From Sphagnum compactum (lineage: Eukaryota; Bryophyta; Sphagnopsida; Sphagnales), in the NCBI GenBank assembly GCA_965153455.1, contig OZ234499.1, forward strand, positions 806,001-870,000: a stretch of DNA of 64,000 bases. The letters are read 5' to 3'. Of the stretch, positions 57,840 to 64,000 are shown piece after piece. The notes beneath the pieces are model-generated. The model saw only the letters and a list, made by a program, of their open reading frames with translations, made no database searches and was not told where the DNA came from. The position numbers and the translations under genes were made by a program. The stretch's first letter is position 1; each line of letters opens with the position of its first letter.

Positions 57840-58680
57840 TAGACCTTCCAAGAGGTTCTCCAACAATAACAAGGAGATTTGTAGTACCATCTATTTGTCC
57901 TTATAGAAGATCATTGAATTATTTTGAATATAAAAATATTTTGATCTAAATGTTCATGTGAGAGTATTCAAAACTACCATTGAAGTTAATGGGAAAATGA
58001 CAGATGAGGTGATAACAAATTTGTTCAATTTCACACTCAAAGATAACGCATTGGATTGGTATAAAACTACATGAAGAATTTTTTGAGCTATAAAATTGTG
58101 GATTTGGAATAGGTTTTCTTACAAATGAAACTAAATAGTGTAGAATGATGAATAGCTGTACTTGCAGCTTAAAAACTTAAAATAGGAAGTAGCAATGTGG
58201 GTGGAAATGTATTATGCAAAATGGTTGTTGAAGTTGGTAAACAATTTATAAACACCCAATACTGATAATTTCCTTACCATAATGTTTAGATCTAGGTTGC
58301 ATTCCTACTCACAAGTTATAATTATAAAGATGAAGAGGTTAACATTGCAATAGCATAAGGAGTTAGCATTGATGTGCAAGGAAAGGGTTTCAAAATTTGA
58401 AGCACAAAGTCATATATACCAATACCTCAAATATCAAAGACCACATGGGTAATTGCAACTTTGACTATAGTAGGGAAACCAATCATGTATTATACTAATT
58501 ATCATCAAACTAACCTCAAGATGGAAATGTGTCGAAGTAAGAAAAAAGAAAAACCAATTGTGGTTGCAATGGAAGTAAATGCACAATGTTTAAACAACTT
58601 AAACCATTGACATACCCTATCACATTTGTGGACTGAATAGGCATAAACTGACTACATGTCTAAAATTCAATGAAATGCAA
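57840..58680 (+). pseudogene. Gag and zinc-knuckle remnant of second gypsy
   Basis: Gag-like text: VFKTTIEVNGKMTDEVITNL followed by FNFTLKDNALDW at about 57,965-58,055. A CCHC knuckle near 58,615-58,655 reads YHICGLNRHKLTTC, with Tyr where the first Cys should be. Many stops. Confidence 0.6.
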
Positions 58681-59289
58681 ACCATGTTTAAAAACAAAGG
58701 GAATCAAAATGTTGAAAAGAAACATGTAGTTGATGTAAAAGTCACCATTGCATCTATGAATATGGTGGATGTGCATGTAACAACTACTAGGAACAAAGTT
58801 TTGAAGCACAAGAGTTCAAGGACAAAGAACCATTGAAAAATAAAATGCAACATGTTAAAAAATAGACAAGAAAATGAAGAATTCCATGGTGGAAACCATA
58901 CAATAGTTGCAAGTTAACAAACCAATTATGGAGATACCTCCTATATAAAGTTGAATATTAGTTGGGTTAAAATACAAATCAGCAACACCTACAAGAACAT
59001 CAAAGTCCTAGGAAATATTTTTTATATCCCAAAATAAAATAATATTTATAGAAGAAAATTTCCAAGATATTGGTAGAGAAATGTTGGAAATAAGCTATAT
59101 TTTGAACCTTGGATAGTTATTCAAAATAGCTTTTGACTTGAAGAAAAACTTATGGTAATTGAAACTAAACAAACCACTACATATGTTTTATAGTAATATT
59201 AAGAAAAATTAGTAGTTCCCTTTTTACTTGATATAAGCACAATTATAATAGCTATAAATAACCATATGATAGTCGTTCAAGTACAATTC

Positions 59290-59580
59290 GAAAAGAATAT
59301 TATAAAGGATGTTATTGGATAATGGATTGAATGTGAACATCACAACAAAATAATTATGAACCAAATTAAGGTTTACCTAAACTTAGACTTGCACCACATA
59401 ATTTAAGGATGCTAAATCAAACTACCACACAACTAATTGGGTTGATCCATGATTTACAAATCTATATCCAAAACATTCCTTGTGTAGCTACATTTGTTAT
59501 ATTACAAAACAATGTAGCAGACTTTAATTATTCTATGTTATTGGGTAGACCATGGTTAAGGGATACCAAATAGCACATGA
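59290..59580 (+). pseudogene. Protease-region remnant of second gypsy
   Basis: The text GLIHDLQIYIQNIPCVATFV followed by NYSMLLGRPWLRDTK matches the C-terminal retropepsin region before RT in this gypsy lineage. The catalytic Asp loop is not recognisable. Confidence 0.6.
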
Positions 59581-60099
59581 TTGAAGAAATAATATGGTCA
59601 TTATACAAGGCATTGGGACAATTAGAACCATAGCTGCCACTGAACACTTCGGAAGTAATGTTAAGCAACTTGAAGTATTGTTGTGTTATGACTTTTACAA
59701 TAACATGACATAATGTTATGTTTGAATTTGAAACTGAGTTATTCTCCATAGGAACTATTGTTTACCTATAGGAATATTTAAATGTTCTTCAATTAATGCA
59801 ACTAAAGAGAAGAAACCAAAAAGACAACAAAAACAAATTTAATACTAGAAGTAATATAAAACAATAATGTGGTGTCAAAAATAGGAGTGTCACATGAACC
59901 TATAGTTACTTTGGAAGACAAAGTGTATCTTGAAACCTATTATGATCATAGACTAAGCAATGTACAAATTGATGAACACCTACAAAGGTGAAAGTATAAG
60001 AATTATAGATTGTTCATTAAACATTAATTAAATAACAACAATTGATTAAGTTCAATTTGGGAATAGAGGAAAATCTTCAACATGTTAAGCTAATTAATG

Positions 60100-60740
60100 C
60101 ACATTTGGAGTAGGCTAAAATGTAGTCGTTGGAACAATTGTTAAAGGAATACAAAAACATATTCACTTGGATGTACAAAGACCACAAAGGAACACCACTA
60201 GAATTGGCTTAGCACAAAATGGAATTAAATACCTTTATTCCAGTAGCACAAGAAGCCAAATACATGATGAACCTTCACTATCATGTTTTATTAGTTAAAC
60301 AACATGTTGACAAGTTGTTTGCAATTAGATTCATTCAAGTTGTGAAAGAAACACCATAGTTATTTCCAATTGTAGTGGTATTAAAGAAAAATGGGAAAAT
60401 CCAAATTTGTGTAAACTTCAAAAATTTAATGTAATCACAAAGAGGGGTTCATACCCTTTACCCTTTATAAATGATATATTAAATATAGTTGTAGGCCATG
60501 ATGCTCATTCATTTTTAGATGGATATTTTGGGTATCACTAAATATCTATACCACCAAAGGATAAATACAAAATAATCTTTGTGATAGATTGGGGCACATT
60601 CACATGGGTAAAATAAAAAATGTCTTTTGAAATAAAAAATGGACCAACTTACTAGATAATAATCAATGGGGCTTTTGAAGAATATCAAAACCAATTCATG
60701 AGAATATTCCTAGATGATACAATGACAATGGCATTTTTAA
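60100..60740 (+). pseudogene. RT remnant of second gypsy
   Basis: PIVVVLKKNGKIQICVNFKN (fingers) at about 60,370 and FLDD (catalytic block) at about 60,708 are kept. Stops and shifts lie between them. Sequence homology ends abruptly shortly after FLDD. Confidence 0.7.
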
Positions 60741-60759
60741 GAAACAGAAAGATGAAAAT

Positions 60760-62370
60760 TCAACCTTAATCATATGTGTTGATATATTTTTTATATAAAT
60801 ATATGATATACAATATAATATATTATAATAACATATTATAATATAATGAAAAAAATTATACTTATTTGAGTGATTACATTTATTACTATACGCATAAATA
60901 TATTTGATTAACATAATGTGATACAATATAAAAATTAATCTCTGTTAAGTAATAATTTATAAAATATATACGTATTTTTATCATATAAATTAACTTATAA
61001 TTAATTAAAATATTCCAATATTTTGAAACCAAATGAACTACAATAAAATTCAAATTAAAAAAATGGAACATGTTCATTTTTAATTTTGCTAATACTTAAA
61101 TATTAATTAATTGGAATATTTTAATTTTTTATTTAAATAGAATAAATTATATTTTTTATAAAATTATAATTAATTTGATTATATAGATAATATATAATTA
61201 AAATAAAATTTTGTAACATACTTTACTTTATTTATGGATTAATTAATTATGATAAATAAATAATAATAAACTTATTAATCTACTAGTTTATATTATTAAT
61301 TAAAATTATTATTTATAATAATATAATCTACCTGATTTTTTAATATTGAAAATTAATGTAAATTTTTTTATATATAAATTTATTTCAATGTATTGGTTAC
61401 ATCAATTAATGATGTAATTTACTATTAGTTTTTGTAAAAATATTATCAATTTAAATTTTTAAATATAAATTATTGAAATAAAAAAATATTTTAATTATAA
61501 AAATAAATATAATTTTATTTTTCTCTCTTTATTTAAAAAAATGCTACAATTGTTTACAATGAAACAAAATCAAAATCCAATATCTTTTCACATAAAAAAC
61601 ACATATATCATATGGATAAGATATAAAATACATAACATATATAATTATGTATACATATTATATATAATTATTTTAACTAAATAATATTTTATTGTGGGCT
61701 TCATCTAATAAAAATGTGAAACATAATATTCATCCATGTAAATAACTTTTTTTCCCAATGTTTTTATCATATAAGATCACTTTTATATGATATATGACAA
61801 TATTTATTTATTTTATACTATATTAATAAAACATTGTGAATAAAATGAATATAATATGAAAATTATGTAAAATTTGTAATACATTTTTATTTCTTTAAAT
61901 GATTTGTATTTGAATTTCATTTAATAAGTTATATAAAGAATATGTATTTTCTTGACTTGCAACATATAAATATGTATGCCAATTTGGGATGAGTATAGAA
62001 ATGTTTGACCTCAAATGGAAATTGTAAAATAAATGAAGCAACCTTTTGGTTATTCATTCCATCTGCATTTTTCTTTTCCTACTTACTTGCCTACCTACAC
62101 AAGTAGGTGGGTGCTAGTTATCTACCTACCTAGGTAAATAGATTTGAATTTTCTTGAAACTTTTAATTTCTGAAAAAGTTGAAAATAAAATAAAATGATG
62201 TTGATTAAATAATTCAAAAATTCAAAAAATTCATAGTTGTCAATATGTTAATGAATTTACTTGTTTGTATCAACTCGTTGCCTATCACTAAACAATTGAG
62301 GAATTCATTAGGACCAAAATTCACGTAATTAATTACAACACCTAATGAATTCATTAATGGATTTGGACTC
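60760..62370. other. Extremely AT-rich insert splitting the gypsy element
   Basis: About 1.6 kb of nearly pure A/T with ATAT and poly-A/T runs and no coding signal. Near 62,080-62,140 is a palindrome of CTACCTAC and GTAGGTGG. It sits between RT and RNase H, so it is probably a later insertion or a rearranged segment; terminal repeats were not found. Confidence 0.55.
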
Positions 62371-62379
62371 ATTATGTAC

Positions 62380-62870
62380 TAATGTATAGAGTGTTAGACA
62401 CCTTGGGAACTTATGAAGCAAAGGTACATAGAAGCACCTATTTTGATACCCCAAACTTGCAAGTAGAATTTCATTTTCACACATATGTTTCATTATTAAT
62501 AATAGGTGTTATAAAAGCTCAAGATGTTACAAGGAAACATGATCAACCTATAGTATATGCATCCAAATTACCAAACCGTGTAGAAAAGGAAATTATAATA
62601 GTAAAAAACTTGATGCATTAATTATGGTGTTTGCATTGCACAAGTTTAAACATTATTTCCTAGGCAACAAATTTGTATTTTATGTAGATCACATGGCATT
62701 GGTCAATTTAGTTTAAAAACCATAGGTCTTAGGGAGAATTATAAAATCTGGCTGTAGTTTATTTGAAAATATGAATTTACTATGGTGTATAAGTCACAAC
62801 ATACCCATTTGATAGCAAATGCATTGTTCAAACTACCAAATTCCAAAACACCCATGGGAATACATGGTCA
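62380..62870 (+). pseudogene. RNase H remnant of second gypsy
   Basis: Recognisable blocks: VEFHFHTYVSLLIIGVIKAQ, HDQPIVYASKL, then after a stop FALHKFKHYFLGNKFVFYVDHM and near the end THLIANAL. The first catalytic position reads HTYVS where HTDAS is usual. Confidence 0.7.
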
Positions 62871-63089
62871 AACAACAAATGCAATGTTGTTCCAAATGCA
62901 ACCAATGTGGCTAAAAGATATCAAGGAATTTCTATAGACAAAACGCATGTTAAAGACATTAAGTACAACTTAGAAACAAGAATTTGGCTAAAAAAACAAA
63001 ATTATTCACATTGAAAGATGGAGTATTTTATTGATTAAGTCAAGACAACAAACTCCACAAATGTGTGCAAAAAAAATAGAAGTTAGTTT

Positions 63090-63405
63090 TTGAGAACTTC
63101 ATGAGGGGGTTGCAAAAGGTCATTTTGTAGTAGATATAACAACAAAGAATATCCTTAATGCAAGACATTAATGGCCAACATTATTCAAGGATGCAAATAA
63201 TTTTTGCAAATATTGCGATATTTGCCATAATATTACAAGACTTAGAATGCAAAGTCTAGTAAAATTAGTGATTACACTTCTTGAAAAACCATTCATGTAA
63301 TGTGGACGATTTTGTTAGGCCAATCAAACCAGCTAGACAATTCACAAGGAACAAATACATATTAGTGGCTACAAATCGCTACTACAATTCATGGTTTTTC
63401 TTACT
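63090..63405 (+). pseudogene. Integrase zinc-binding remnant of second gypsy
   Basis: WPTLFKDANNFCKYCDICH at about 63,175-63,230 is the HHCC zinc-binding end of integrase. It is followed by a degraded start of the catalytic core (IKPARQFTRNKYILVATN-like, broken). Homology stops near 63,400. Confidence 0.65.
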
Positions 63406-63540
63406 AAGTTTTCTAATAAAAAACCTAACATAATTTAACTCACTAGTTTAGCCTACCTAACCTCACCTCACCTCACCAAATTACTTTAGCCTAACCTATC
63501 TACCTTAACCCTTTAAGCATTTACATAGGTTGCAAGTATA

Positions 63541-63608
63541 AAAAATTGAACCCCAAACTTTCACAATGATAAACCAAGTCCTTACCAATGGACTACACCA
63601 TCAAAGGT
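63541..63608 (-). repeat. tRNA-like SINE head on minus strand
   Basis: Read on the minus strand: 'gtgtagtccattggtaagg' (A-box/D-arm-like), then 'tttggggttcaattttt' (B-box). The spacing of about 35 bp is right for a Pol III internal promoter, but the acceptor stem does not pair. A SINE head or decayed tRNA relic is likely. Confidence 0.5.
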
Positions 63609-63654
63609 ATTCAACCTTTGTTAAGTTTTTCACTTCACATGTTTGTTTCACATC

Positions 63655-64000
63655 AATAAACATAATGATTAAACTTAAATGACAACTAGTGTTTAAAAAT
63701 AAGTTAAACATAATGGCTAAATCAAGTGCCTAAACTTAATGACTTAATGTAATGGCTAAACATTGGTTAAACCTAGGTGATAACTAGTGATTAAAATTAA
63801 GCTAAATATAATGGCTAAATCAAATGGCTAAACTTAGTGGTTTAATGTAGTGGCTAAACATATTGGCTAAACCTAATGGTTAATTATGACTAAACCTTGG
63901 CTAAACATAGTGGTTAAACCTAGTTGATAAACTTAATGGCTAAAATTCATGTTTAAACTTTGGTTAAATTTAGTGACTAAACATAATTATTAAACCTTGG
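63655..64000. repeat. Degenerate ~12-bp tandem repeat, continues past edge
   Basis: Iterations of 'aatggctaaacat' / 'agtggttaaacct' with a period of about 12 bp fill the last 345 bp and run off the window. Confidence 0.75.

Larger units (their letters stand above)
57200..63405 (+). mobile_element. Second Ty3/gypsy copy, heavily mutated and split
   Basis: Gag, zinc knuckle, protease, RT, RNase H and integrase remnants run in order on the plus strand. RT (to about 60,740) and RNase H (from about 62,380) are separated by roughly 1.6 kb of unrelated AT-rich DNA. No LTRs were identified. It is a different gypsy lineage from the 21-29.6 kb element, judged by its motifs. Confidence 0.72.

Overview
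The window is nuclear DNA from a land plant. It has spliced genes with GT..AG introns, a lectin receptor-like kinase, a retrotransposon primed from the plant initiator-Met tRNA site, and long AT-rich intergenic tracts full of decayed mobile elements. The exact lineage cannot be fixed by eye. A seed-free vascular plant (fern or lycophyte) is a reasonable guess from the gene style and a Dpy-30-motif protein, but this is inference.

Gene-rich left end (about 2.6-12.1 kb). A possible 99-residue two-helix membrane protein lies at 3.6 kb. A multi-exon minus-strand gene ending in a Dpy-30-type motif (7.3 to 5.0 kb) is divergent from a six-exon HROB-like homologous-recombination factor (7.9-10.6 kb). 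HROB converges on TMEM18 (12.06 to 11.55 kb, minus strand). The left edge (0.15-0.73 kb) is a decayed 42-bp tandem repeat.

Transposon belt (12.6-37 kb). AT-rich DNA with local duplications is followed by a LINE-like reverse-transcriptase relic (19-20.3 kb) and a Ty3/gypsy element with both LTRs (21.05-29.58 kb). Next comes a pair of divergent relics, a PIF1/Helitron helicase and an Ulp1/C48-like protease (30.5-31.8 kb). A strikingly GC-rich Tc1/mariner (pogo-like) element occupies 33,394-36,783, with 26-bp TIRs, TA flanks, seven exons and only two visible lesions.

Receptor kinase and right half (38-64 kb). A seven-exon minus-strand receptor kinase (42.3 to 38.3 kb) joins a bulb-type lectin ectodomain to a kinase with every canonical motif. 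Two non-autonomous inverted-repeat elements lie just upstream of it. Further right are two hAT transposase relics (47-48.3 and 51.6-53.2 kb), a GC-rich islet at 53.9-54.2 kb, long G runs, and a second, heavily mutated Ty3/gypsy copy (57-63.4 kb) split by about 1.6 kb of extremely AT-rich DNA. tRNA-like SINE heads and degenerate short tandem repeats fill parts of the remainder.

The host genes do not form an operon-like unit. The only arrangement suggesting shared control is the 600-bp divergent interval between HROB and the Dpy-30-motif gene. All exon boundaries were read by eye from splice signals and reading-frame phase.
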